From assembly GCA_020832085.1 (NCBI GenBank), contig JAFIFJ010000152.1, forward strand, positions 1 through 64,000: a stretch of 64,000 nt of DNA, given 5' to 3'. Every line of letters starts with the position of its first letter. Position 1 is the first letter of the stretch. The position numbers were made by a program, and so were the translations under genes. Source of the stretch: Gammaproteobacteria bacterium. Its GTDB lineage: Bacteria > Pseudomonadota > Gammaproteobacteria > Pseudomonadales > Azotimanducaceae. The notes below the pieces were generated by a model that saw only the letters and a program-made list of their open reading frames with translations, was not told the DNA's origin and ran no database searches. Of this stretch, positions 54,133-61,493 are shown piece after piece.

Positions 54133-54666
54133 TCAGGGCGTGCTGACAGCCAGCATGTTGGGCCAGCGCTTGCGGCTGTTGATGCCGGCCAGCACGGTCA
54201 GACCGAAAAGAAGCGCAATTCCGAGCCCGCTGAGCAGCATCCGCGGCCCGACCGGGTCGGCCGGGATACCGGGCGGAATTCCGGTGATCACCGTGGCGGC
54301 GTGCATCGGAAACTCGCTTGCGGACACCAGCATCAGGGGCGCTGTGCGGGAAGCCGAAGACGGCTGGGAGACACTCAGCAGATCGACGCCAACGTCAGCA
54401 CCGTTCAACGGCATGTCGCTGGATCCGCTCCAGGGCGTGCTCTTGGTGAGCGTCTGCGGCGACACCAGGGGTGCGGCGGTCGCCTTGGCCTCGATTCCCG
54501 GAGCCACCGCAGGAGTCATCCTGTAGGCAGCGCCGTTCATTCCATCCGCAATCGTCATCGCAGCGATCGCCGGGGGCAGCAGCATCGCGAGCGCCAGGAT
54601 AGAAGCGCGCCGCAACACCGAGGTTCGCCGCGGGATTCGGGTTGGACAGGTCGATGAGATGACCAT
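54133..54666 (-). CDS. Hypothetical exported protein with a C-terminal membrane anchor
   Basis: The 177-aa product has an N-terminal hydrophobic segment (ILALAMLLPPAIAAMTIADG) that could be a signal peptide. A low-complexity Pro/Ala/Ser-rich middle follows. The C-terminus (IPADPVGPRMLLSGLGIALL, then FGLTVLAGINSRKRW) is a PADP-type turn, a hydrophobic helix and a basic patch, followed by only nine residues. This is the general layout of exosortase sorting tails, though the PEP or VPxP motif is replaced by PADPVGP. It lies 11 bases downstream of the initiating sugar transferase, in the same direction. No family is recognised. Confidence 0.55.
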   Translation of the reverse strand: MVISSTCPTRIPRRTSVLRRASILALAMLLPPAIAAMTIADGMNGAAYRMTPAVAPGIEAKATAAPLVSPQTLTKSTPWSGSSDMPLNGADVGVDLLSVSQPSSASRTAPLMLVSASEFPMHAATVITGIPPGIPADPVGPRMLLSGLGIALLFGLTVLAGINSRKRWPNMLAVSTP

Positions 54667-54677
54667 GCAGGCAATTC

Positions 54678-56195
54678 CTAGTAGGCAGGGTGAGCAACAA
54701 GGGCTAAAGGCGTGCGCAGCAGAATCATGAGATCCAGCCGCAGCGACCAGTTGTTGATGTACTCCAGGTCCAGTTGCACACGCTGCCGCATCTTTTCGAC
54801 GCTGGCGGTCTCGCCTCGATGGCCTCGCACCTGCGCCAGCCCGGTGATTCCAGGCTTGACGCGATGACGCGCCATGTAGGCCATGATCAGGCGCGAGTAC
54901 ATGACGTTGTGGGGTACGGCGTGCGGCCTCGGACCCACCAAGGACATGGTTCCGTTGAGCACGTTGAAGAGCTGGGGCAGCTCATCGAGACTGGTTCGAC
55001 GAATGAATCTGCCGACGCGAGTGACCCTGGGGTCGCCGTTGGTTGCCTGCACGACAGTATGCTGGTCGGCGTCGTGCAGGATCATGCTGCGAAATTTCCA
55101 GACTTCAAACAGCATGCCGTCCCAACCGTGGCGCTGCTGGCGAAACAACACAGGCCCCTTTGAAGTTGCCTTGATGCTGGCCGCGATCACCAGCATCACG
55201 GGCGCCAGCGCAACGAGGGCAGCGGACGCCAGGAAAACATCCATCAGGGCCTTCATGAAGGCACGGCCGCCAGAGCTGAGAGGGCTTTCTGAAAGAGAAA
55301 TCAGCGGCACACCCGCAAGCTCGCGCACACAGGGATTGATGAGGTTCATGCCGGTGATGTCAGGCGCCCAGATGATGTCCACATTGCGCTCGAGCAGCTC
55401 GTTCTGGAGCTGAGCAACGTCGGGCAAACGCTCCATGGGCATGGCGATGTAGATGCGATCGACGTTCATGTCGCGCAGCAGGTCCGGAAGGTCAGCGAGT
55501 TCGCCGAGTACTGGAACATCGTCCGCAGACCAGCGCGCGGTGTAGGCAGGGTCGTCAACGACACCCGCTACGAACTCCGGAAGGAATGGGTTGCGGTTGA
55601 TGCTCTCTGCGAGGTGGCGGGCTACCTGAGAAGACCCAACGACGATGGCGGGTATGTTGACCTGGAGCCGTCGCTGCCAGATCCTGCTCAGAACGCGTGA
55701 GAGCATCTGCAGACCAATCTGGCCAGCCAGGGCCAGCGTCGCCCAAAGACCCACCAGAACAGGCGAGTAGGCCGCAGCGGTCCCGATCAGCAAAGTCATC
55801 AGGACCAGCGCCAACAGAACCAGGACCCAGGCCTGCGTCATTCGCATGGCGCTGGCGAACTCGCTTCCATAGCGATGAAAGACACCCACCCAGCGATAGA
55901 TGACCAGCATCAGCATGACCGTTGCGACGCCGAGAAACTTGTATTCGACGGATGCAGCGACGCCAGGCTGAGTCGTGACTAGATGAAGGGTGCCCAGGAC
56001 CCAAGCCAGACTCGTCGTCCACTGGATCCAGTGCAGGATGGTCTGTCTGTCGCGAAGGAGCCGGTTGGGGACCGTGCTCTTCGTGGGTCGCTTGGAGTCT
56101 CTGAATCGATGCTCCGAATGCTCATCGAAGGCAACGATCTCACCTTGCTGTGTGGCAACGTGTGGCGCTTTCAGACTGTTGGCTGCATGAGTCAT
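54678..56195 (-). CDS. Undecaprenyl-phosphate sugar phosphotransferase (WcaJ/EpsB-like)
   Basis: The 505-aa polyprenyl-phosphate hexose-1-phosphate transferase has four N-terminal TM helices (about 50-155), a cytoplasmic CoA-binding-like region (AIVVGSSQVARHLAESINRN), a fifth TM (MDVFLASAALVALAPVMLVI, about 325) and the C-terminal catalytic domain with KFRSM, TRVGRFIRRTSLDELPQLFN and SLVGPRPHAVPHN, PGITGLAQVRGHRGET. It starts repeat-unit synthesis by moving a hexose-1-phosphate to the lipid carrier. It resembles the EpsB protein of exosortase loci. It is the first gene of the leftward EPS cluster. Confidence 0.93.
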   Translation of the reverse strand: MTHAANSLKAPHVATQQGEIVAFDEHSEHRFRDSKRPTKSTVPNRLLRDRQTILHWIQWTTSLAWVLGTLHLVTTQPGVAASVEYKFLGVATVMLMLVIYRWVGVFHRYGSEFASAMRMTQAWVLVLLALVLMTLLIGTAAAYSPVLVGLWATLALAGQIGLQMLSRVLSRIWQRRLQVNIPAIVVGSSQVARHLAESINRNPFLPEFVAGVVDDPAYTARWSADDVPVLGELADLPDLLRDMNVDRIYIAMPMERLPDVAQLQNELLERNVDIIWAPDITGMNLINPCVRELAGVPLISLSESPLSSGGRAFMKALMDVFLASAALVALAPVMLVIAASIKATSKGPVLFRQQRHGWDGMLFEVWKFRSMILHDADQHTVVQATNGDPRVTRVGRFIRRTSLDELPQLFNVLNGTMSLVGPRPHAVPHNVMYSRLIMAYMARHRVKPGITGLAQVRGHRGETASVEKMRQRVQLDLEYINNWSLRLDLMILLRTPLALVAHPAY

Positions 56196-56473
56196 TGCGA
56201 GACCTGAGGCGCGTCGAAAGTGGACTCCCTGGCGGAAGCATCTTCCCGACGAGGAGATGCCTGCATGATGATCCCGACGCGGAAAATGATCTGTGCGATA
56301 GACAACAAACGATCGATAGCCGAAGTGACCCGCGTGCTCTAAAGGCGCTTTTTACGGCAGATTTGGCCAACCGAACGGTTAGCCACATTCCCTGAGGAGC
56401 GATGTCTGCTCCATCATGAACGGCTGATGATCACGGCCGGAACTCCCACACGAGACGGCCTGCTGATCTCTTG
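56196..56473. other. Promoter region upstream of the EPS locus
   Basis: This gap between the EPS locus start (56195) and the PEP-CTERM gene terminator carries no supported gene. A promoter for the EPS cluster must lie here; no canonical element was identified by eye. Part of it is locally AT-richer (about 56280-56390). Confidence 0.45.
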
Positions 56474-56503
56474 AAAAAGCCGCTCCCGACGGATCGGGAG
56501 CGG
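56474..56503 (-). terminator. Intrinsic terminator of the first PEP-CTERM gene
   Basis: On the leftward strand CCGCTCCCGA, a four-base loop (TCCG) and TCGGGAGCGG are followed by CTTTTTC. The 10-bp perfect stem and the T-run fit a classical rho-independent terminator, 25 bases after the PEP-CTERM gene stop at 56529. Confidence 0.88.
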
Positions 56504-56528
56504 TTGAGTCGTAGCGAGCTATGTCGGA

Positions 56529-57218
56529 TCAGCTCTGGATTTCTCGACGCTTCCCGAACAGCCCAATACCGGCCAGACCGAGGGCAAAGAGAGCCATGGG
56601 CATGGGACCCGGCACTGAAGTCGGCTCGGCAACATGATGGAACTCGGTTTCGAAGCCGAAGTTGGTGGTACGGAAGCGGATCGAGTCGAACTCGGTCGAA
56701 CCGACACCGTCGAAGCGGACGAAACGATCAATGTTGAAGTTGCCGGTGTTGGTCGTAGCCGTTACACCAACGCTGTTCGCCACCTGGGTGCCAGATACCG
56801 AACCGACGATCGAGCCATTGAGCAGGAACTCGAACAGGTTGTAGCTGTCAACGGATCCCCAGAGCATCCCAAAGGAATTCGTGGCATATCCGAAGTCGAA
56901 AGTAGCCTGGGCAGGCAGAGCGGTGCTTCTCGGTACCGTCAGAAAGATGTCGTCCAGCACGGCGGTTCCGGAATCGGTACCCGGCGCCTTGGTCTCGTTG
57001 AGAACCGAGCCGGTACGAAACGCATAGTCACCCGAACAGCTCGCGTAGGGTCCGCAGAAGGGAGCGACACCTGTGGATTCGAAGGACAGTGCGGTGAGTC
57101 CGCCGAAGATCGAGTCGTTTTCGGCCGCAACGAAGGTAACGGCCGCAGAACCGAGCATCGGCATTGCCGATATGCCGGTCGCTACAGCCAGAGCTAAGAG
57201 CTTGCGTTTGTGGTTCAT
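56529..57218 (-). CDS. PEP-CTERM-type secreted protein, exosortase substrate 1
   Basis: The 229-aa product has a signal peptide (KRKLLALAVATGISAMPMLG, then SAA) and ends with the exosortase sorting tail: SVPGPMPMALFALGLAGIGL followed by FGKRREIQS, i.e. a VPGP turn, hydrophobic helix, and KRR. The exact PEP tripeptide is replaced by PGP. The body is a small beta-rich domain with Cys-x6-Cys (FCGPYASC) and no known enzyme motif. It would be exported, cut at the tail by exosortase and attached to the surface. A TGTTCG-type site begins 76 bases upstream of the ATG. Confidence 0.85.
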   Translation of the reverse strand: MNHKRKLLALAVATGISAMPMLGSAAVTFVAAENDSIFGGLTALSFESTGVAPFCGPYASCSGDYAFRTGSVLNETKAPGTDSGTAVLDDIFLTVPRSTALPAQATFDFGYATNSFGMLWGSVDSYNLFEFLLNGSIVGSVSGTQVANSVGVTATTNTGNFNIDRFVRFDGVGSTEFDSIRFRTTNFGFETEFHHVAEPTSVPGPMPMALFALGLAGIGLFGKRREIQS

Positions 57219-57293
57219 GAATGCACCTTTGTATGGGGATTGGTGGGGCAACTGGAATACTGGGCACTGGAAGAAGCTTTATCTGTTCGATGA

Positions 57294-57309
57294 GCAACAC
57301 ATGCTGTGA
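57294..57309. promoter_or_regulatory. Degenerate copy of the TGTTCG-N4-CGAACA motif upstream of PEP-CTERM gene 1
   Basis: TGTTCGATGAGCAACA begins 76 bases before the leftward start codon. In gene orientation it shares the 14 bases TCATCGAACAGATA with the site before the DUF3309-type gene at 18533. Confidence 0.5.
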
Positions 57310-57698
57310 TGCTGTGTCATCTATCGGACGCAAGGCGCTGCCGTCACGGGTCATCACTGGCTTAAAGAACCCGGCGAAAGGATTCCTTGAATGCCTGACT
57401 TCTGAACGACCCCAGCCGCCATACCCCTGCTTTCCTGACCGTGGAGAGCGCTGAGAAGCCGTCGCAGGAAGCTTGGCTGGCGGCATTCCCGTCAGGCGAA
57501 CCAGTGCGAGGCCGAATTCGAGTGCTAAGCCCGCCGGCCCTGCTCGGATCCCAAGTCCGGCGACTCGATCAAGGCGCCAGCTTGAACCACTCCGATAGCC
57601 GGCTTCAGTGTGACCCACTTCTCATGCTTCGAAAGCGGTTCACGTAACCGCCCTCTGAGATGGCATTCCCTGAGTCTCTGGACTAGGGTTCGTCCAGC

Positions 57699-57718
57699 AG
57701 CCGAATGGGGGTTCGACT
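57699..57718. repeat. 20-bp direct repeat, copy 1
   Basis: AGCCGAATGGGGGTTCGACT occurs here in non-coding DNA and again, identically, at 58021-58040 over the possible start codon of the lipoprotein gene, 322 bases apart. It may be a duplicated promoter/leader segment. Confidence 0.65.
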
Positions 57719-58020
57719 GCAGCATGGAAGGGGAACGCCCCAGTTCCATGCACAGGACGGCCAGCATAGCCACGATTAGAGCGCTGCTCTGTTCGCCACC
57801 CCACACCGGATGCTCCGGGCCACCAAGGGCTGCGGATCCACGCTGAACCGAACTGTGGCGGCCACACGGCGCCGGCGACGCCCTGCAGCGCAGCCAGTCA
57901 GGGTCGCTCAGCCTTGATGGTGGTGGCGACAGCGACACCAAAGCGACTGGGCATCAAGCGACTTCAGGGCATATTCAACAACGGCAGGGAACGCCACGAT
58001 CGAACACATCGACATAACCA

Positions 58021-58040
58021 AGCCGAATGGGGGTTCGACT
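58021..58040. repeat. 20-bp direct repeat, copy 2
   Basis: It is identical to 57699-57718. The ATG within it (58027) is the first start codon of the long lipoprotein frame, so the repeat casts some doubt on that start; a start further in, such as the GTG at 58078, would put the repeat in the untranslated leader. Confidence 0.65.
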
Positions 58041-60036
58041 CGTGCATGCAATCGTGGAAAGACTGAATGGCGCCCAAGTGCGCGTCATGGTCCTGGCAGC
58101 CATAGTGTCCTGCCTGACCGCCTGCGGCGGCGGAGGCTCATCCACCGGCAGCCCGACCACCTCGACAGATGCAACCGGCGGCGCTCCAGCCCATGGCGGT
58201 GGCGATGCACCTGGACCCGTCGCGGACGACGAGGCGTCGGCTGTGGGCATGGTGCAGGGCGTGGTGATCGATGGGCCAGTCTCCGAAGCCAGCGTCGTGT
58301 TCATTGATGCTACCGGGGCTGAAGTCGCCCGGACGGTGACCGATTCCGACGCGCGCTTCAGCACGCTCATTCCAGACGCGGCCGTTTATCCCCTGGTGAT
58401 GTCCGCCACTGGTGGCCGCAACCTGACTACGAACAGCGCACCGGACTTTGCCCTGCGAGGCGTAGTCGGCAGCCGGGAACATGGGCAGGTCGTGGTCAGC
58501 GCCTTGAGTACGCTGGTCATGGCGCGCGCGGAGTGCGGGGACAGCGTGTCACGAGCAGAGGGTCTGCAGCTGCTGGTGGATGATCCCCACGCCGCAGTGA
58601 GCTTTCTCGCCAGCCATGGTTTCGGACTCACGCCGGAACAGCGCGCCCGCCTGCTGGGCAGCCGACCGCGAACCACCAAGGAGGCAGCAGCGCTGTTGCT
58701 GGCGTCCGAAGCCCTGGCGGAATCATTGCGTCGTGCATCCGCCGCACTGAGTAATGCGGGTTCGCCCATCACAGCGGATGAACTGCTCTCGACCGTCGCC
58801 TGTGATCTGGGGCAGTCCCTGACAAGCGGGGCGGAGAACGCCGAGCACATGCAGCGCCTGGCCGCTTTTCACACCGCGGCTGCGGCCGTCAGGTTCGAGG
58901 CCGGCCTGGGTAGGTTGAAGATCGCCGGGATCGACCAGGACGTCGCCGGCATTCTGGAGCAGGCCGTCGTCGACACCTTCGGCTTCGACCATCCGGCAGC
59001 GCTGGACAGCCTGGCAATCGGTGCCGATTTTCTCGATGTCCTGCGCAACAACGTCTATGCGCTGCTCGCATCGACACCCACGGTCCCGTTCTTCGATCTC
59101 TATGCTGACCTGCTGGCCACTGATCCGGACACACCAAGAGGAGAGATGCGGATACGCGTGGCGAACTCAGGCGGCCTCAAACCGCTGTTCCAGGGACTTC
59201 TGCTCACCGTCAGCAGTGAGGAAGCTATCGCAAGATCGGTTGTAGCGCTCGCCAATGCACCCCTGGCTTCCTCTCCTCCGCCGCAGATCGAGTTCTCAGC
59301 CTCGCCGGAAAACCTCGCCAGCCGTGGCGGCAGCACCGCAGTTGCCTACGCTGCCGAACACGCGACGGTGTGCCTTCGGCTTGGAGCCGACGCCGGAGTC
59401 TGGAGCGGCATCAGTGGACCCGAAGCACAACTCAAGTCCGACCCCATAGCCGGCTTCACGACGCTGGCGCTGAGTTGCGCCGGGCCGGGAGGCCTGGCCG
59501 AAACCAGCGTCCACGTGACGGTTCCGCCAGCCGCACAGATCAAAATCAGTGCAGCGTCTGCAGAATCGACCGACTTCGTTGCGCTTGGTGACGAGGTGCG
59601 CGTCGAGTTCGAGGTTGCCGACGCAGCACCGGAGGACTGCAGCTTGGTTCGTTCCGACTCGGGGGCCGTCATGGCTTCGGGCGACACTCTGCTTGCCGCG
59701 CCGGAAATCGAACTGCTGCTGACCTGCAAGGGTCCGGGAGGCATGGCCACCACCGTCCTCCCAGTACCCGTCCGGGCGGCCAGGCTGCATTGGGTGGCCC
59801 CATCCACCACCGAGAACGATGAGCTTTTGAATCTCGAGGATCTGGTTGGCTATCGCATCTATCAGGGCAGCTCTCCGGGCCGGTACGACCAGGGCGTGAT
59901 CAGCATCAGCGATCCGCAGAAAACCGAGTACGTTGGCAGTTTCCCGCCAGGCAGACGCTATTTCGCCATGACCGCCGTATCGAAACAGGGCGTCGAGAGC
60001 AGGTTGTCGAACGAGGTCATCCGGGACATTCCCTGA
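58027..60036 (+). CDS. Large surface lipoprotein with C-terminal FN3-like domain
   Basis: The 669-aa product has a lipoprotein signal ending SCLTAC followed by GGGGSS, so the lipidated Cys is near residue 37 from the first ATG. Downstream is a carboxypeptidase-regulatory-like beta domain (VQGVVIDGPVSEASVVFIDA...DARFSTLIPDAAVYPLVMS), a long helical region (about 150-410), two Ig-like repeats (EHATVCLRLGADAGVWSGIS and EVADAAPEDCSLVRSDSGAV sections with matching Cys pairs) and a C-terminal FN3-like domain (VGYRIYQGSSPGRYDQGVIS...AVSKQGVESRLSNEV). The start is uncertain between 58027 and internal GTGs. It is probably an outer-membrane surface protein of the biofilm matrix. Confidence 0.78.
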   Translation: MGVRLVHAIVERLNGAQVRVMVLAAIVSCLTACGGGGSSTGSPTTSTDATGGAPAHGGGDAPGPVADDEASAVGMVQGVVIDGPVSEASVVFIDATGAEVARTVTDSDARFSTLIPDAAVYPLVMSATGGRNLTTNSAPDFALRGVVGSREHGQVVVSALSTLVMARAECGDSVSRAEGLQLLVDDPHAAVSFLASHGFGLTPEQRARLLGSRPRTTKEAAALLLASEALAESLRRASAALSNAGSPITADELLSTVACDLGQSLTSGAENAEHMQRLAAFHTAAAAVRFEAGLGRLKIAGIDQDVAGILEQAVVDTFGFDHPAALDSLAIGADFLDVLRNNVYALLASTPTVPFFDLYADLLATDPDTPRGEMRIRVANSGGLKPLFQGLLLTVSSEEAIARSVVALANAPLASSPPPQIEFSASPENLASRGGSTAVAYAAEHATVCLRLGADAGVWSGISGPEAQLKSDPIAGFTTLALSCAGPGGLAETSVHVTVPPAAQIKISAASAESTDFVALGDEVRVEFEVADAAPEDCSLVRSDSGAVMASGDTLLAAPEIELLLTCKGPGGMATTVLPVPVRAARLHWVAPSTTENDELLNLEDLVGYRIYQGSSPGRYDQGVISISDPQKTEYVGSFPPGRRYFAMTAVSKQGVESRLSNEVIRDIP

Positions 60037-60054
60037 TCGCCCCGGTCGTGTAGA

Positions 60055-60078
60055 CGCTGGCCTCCAGGGAGGCCAGCG
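60055..60078. terminator. Bidirectional hairpin between the lipoprotein and the lmo0937-type gene
   Basis: CGCTGGCCTC (60055-60064) and GAGGCCAGCG (60069-60078) form a perfect 10-bp stem with a four-base loop, placed between two convergent genes. It lacks a clear T-run but its position fits a shared terminator. Confidence 0.55.
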
Positions 60079-60105
60079 CGCAGGAACCGCAGGGGACTAA
60101 GGATC

Positions 60106-60255
60106 CTAGAGCGAACGCCTGCCACCGATGAAACGAAGGAGGATGATCACGACGGCGATGACCAAGAGCACGTGGATCAATCCTCCCATGGTGTAGGAAG
60201 AGACCAGGCCCAGAAGCCACAGGACAAGCAGGACAATGGCGATGGTTTCGAGCAT
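60106..60255 (-). CDS. lmo0937-type small membrane protein (DUF5670)
   Basis: The 49-aa frame reads MLETIAIVLLVLWLLGLVSS, then YTMGGLIHVLLVIAVVIILL and RFIGGRRSL. It matches the lmo0937-type family by its LWLLGLVS-x-YT-x-GG-x-IH-x-LL centre and basic tail. It would be a two-helix inner-membrane protein; members are widespread and often linked to stress. An AGGTGA ribosome site precedes the ATG. A TGTTCG half-site starts 66 bases upstream. Confidence 0.87.
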   Translation of the reverse strand: MLETIAIVLLVLWLLGLVSSYTMGGLIHVLLVIAVVIILLRFIGGRRSL

Positions 60256-60320
60256 TTCTTCACCTCACGCAGGCGACATGCCTGAACAGTGTCATTGCAG
60301 CATGCGGGTTCGGGTCAGTA

Positions 60321-60336
60321 TGTTCGCTGGCACACC
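60321..60336. promoter_or_regulatory. Half-site of the TGTTCG motif upstream of the lmo0937-type gene
   Basis: TGTTCGCTGGCACACC keeps the TGTTCG half but not its partner. It starts 66 bases before the leftward start codon, and resembles the GGTTCGCTGGGACACA stretch upstream of crp-like gene 1. Confidence 0.35.
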
Positions 60337-60371
60337 CTCGAACCGGCCCGCTGCCGAAATCAGGTCCGGTG

Positions 60372-61043
60372 TCAGCTCAGTCGACGACGGCCCGCCACCA
60401 GGCCCATACCGAGTAATCCCAACGCCAGCATGCCCGCCACGGCCGGAGTCGGGACGGGAACAGGCTGATCAGTGAAATACACGCTGATGTGACTCAGGTC
60501 CCGGGATGTGGCTGCGCCAGGGAACGAAAACGGCGGCTCCAGGAATGGAGTCGCGAAGCTCCCGGAAGTCGCTCCCGAACCAATGATGTAGGCTACGAGG
60601 CCCGAGTTGGTCGGTCCCGCCGTGGCTGGCCCCTTGAAGACAAACATCATCTCGCCAATGGCATCCCACGTCGAAGCGCCAATGCTGAACGTGCCGCCTT
60701 GACCCAGCCCCGCGCCCAGGTTGAATGCCACTAGACCGGAGTCGTCCGTCCAGGCGGAACTCCCCTGGGGCGGCGAGTCAAGTTTGCCGTCGAATTTCCA
60801 ATCAGTAATGCCAAAATAGCCCTGGCCAGCATTGACCAGACCAGGAATCGGCTGGTCCTGATGATTGGCGAAGTCGATGCCGCAGTTGGTGCTGGATTGA
60901 GTGAGCCCGCTCAAATCGTACGCTCCGGCACCTGTACCACCGGAACAGGACGCCAGAGGAGCAGCATGAGCCCCGCCGGCGAGCATCGACACGACGCAGG
61001 CGGCGACAATAGTCCCCGCGCCACGTACTGAATTTGTCAACAT
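60372..61043 (-). CDS. PEP-CTERM-type secreted protein, exosortase substrate 2
   Basis: The 223-aa product has a signal peptide (RGAGTIVAACVVSMLAGGAHA) and the exosortase tail DQPVPVPTPAVAGMLALGLL followed by GMGLVAGRRRLS: a VPTP turn, hydrophobic helix, and RRR. A GGAGG lies eight bases before the ATG. The body is a Gly/Ser-rich beta domain with a DSGLVAFNLGAGLGQGGTFS segment and a Cys pair. It would be exported and anchored by the exosortase. TGTTCG half-sites lie 114-123 bases upstream. It diverges from the ATPase gene. Confidence 0.87.
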   Translation of the reverse strand: MLTNSVRGAGTIVAACVVSMLAGGAHAAPLASCSGGTGAGAYDLSGLTQSSTNCGIDFANHQDQPIPGLVNAGQGYFGITDWKFDGKLDSPPQGSSAWTDDSGLVAFNLGAGLGQGGTFSIGASTWDAIGEMMFVFKGPATAGPTNSGLVAYIIGSGATSGSFATPFLEPPFSFPGAATSRDLSHISVYFTDQPVPVPTPAVAGMLALGLLGMGLVAGRRRLS

Positions 61044-61493
61044 GAAAGCAACCTCCAGAGCAATTTAGGTGGAAGGGAAACTGAATTAACCCCTTCAGTT
61101 CGCAGGCCCGTAGAGTCAGACCCCGCGTCGCACAAGACACCCTGTTCCAGTTCAAGTGTTCGCTCTGTTCGCTAGCACGCTAGTGAGAACGATCCTGTCC
61201 CTTGCGCGACTGCAGCCCAGCGGTGGAGGCGTCGCGTCGAAGTGTGGTCTCTGGAGTTGGCCACGCTCGTGTGTTCGATATCGAACAGAACTTCATCTGC
61301 CTGCTCATCATTCTGGCCCTGTGTGCCCTGCCCGGCTTTCACGGGCGAGCCTCGTGAAACGCTCGATGTTTGCGCACGGCCACCCGGAAGCTGGCCCCCA
61401 CACGAACCGGACCCGGCTTCGATCCTGTCCCGTTTCGGCACGCCGCCAGCGCATTCGGCGGCGACACCGGTTCAACCATGGAGCGCTTCTGAC
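61044..61493. other. Divergent promoter region between PEP-CTERM gene 2 and the ATPase gene
   Basis: This 450-base region carries no supported gene. It contains a perfect TGTTCGATATCGAACA palindrome at 61272-61287 and two TGTTCG half-sites at 61157 and 61166. The ATPase frame is open upstream of its GTG, but the upstream sequence has no domain and no ribosome site. Confidence 0.6.
61272..61287. promoter_or_regulatory. Perfect 16-bp palindrome TGTTCGATATCGAACA upstream of the ATPase and PEP-CTERM gene 2
   Basis: It is identical to the palindrome at 28702-28717 upstream of the ABC/exosortase operon. It lies 207 bases before the rightward ATPase GTG and 229 before the leftward PEP-CTERM gene, so it could control either or both. 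Confidence 0.7.

Larger units (their letters stand above)
57219..58026. other. Large intergenic stretch with regulatory site and a 20-bp direct repeat
   Basis: This is about 800 bases without a supported gene. It contains the candidate operator at 57294-57309, a TGTTCG half-site near 57790, and one copy of the 20-bp repeat that recurs at the start of the lipoprotein gene. A CGAACA half-site lies at 58001-58006. Small open frames on both strands lack ribosome sites and coding character. Confidence 0.5.

Noticed and set aside
57525-57941. Leftward 138-codon frame in the gap before the lipoprotein
   Set aside because: No ribosome site, domain or coding character, and it overlaps the repeat and half-site; treated as non-coding.
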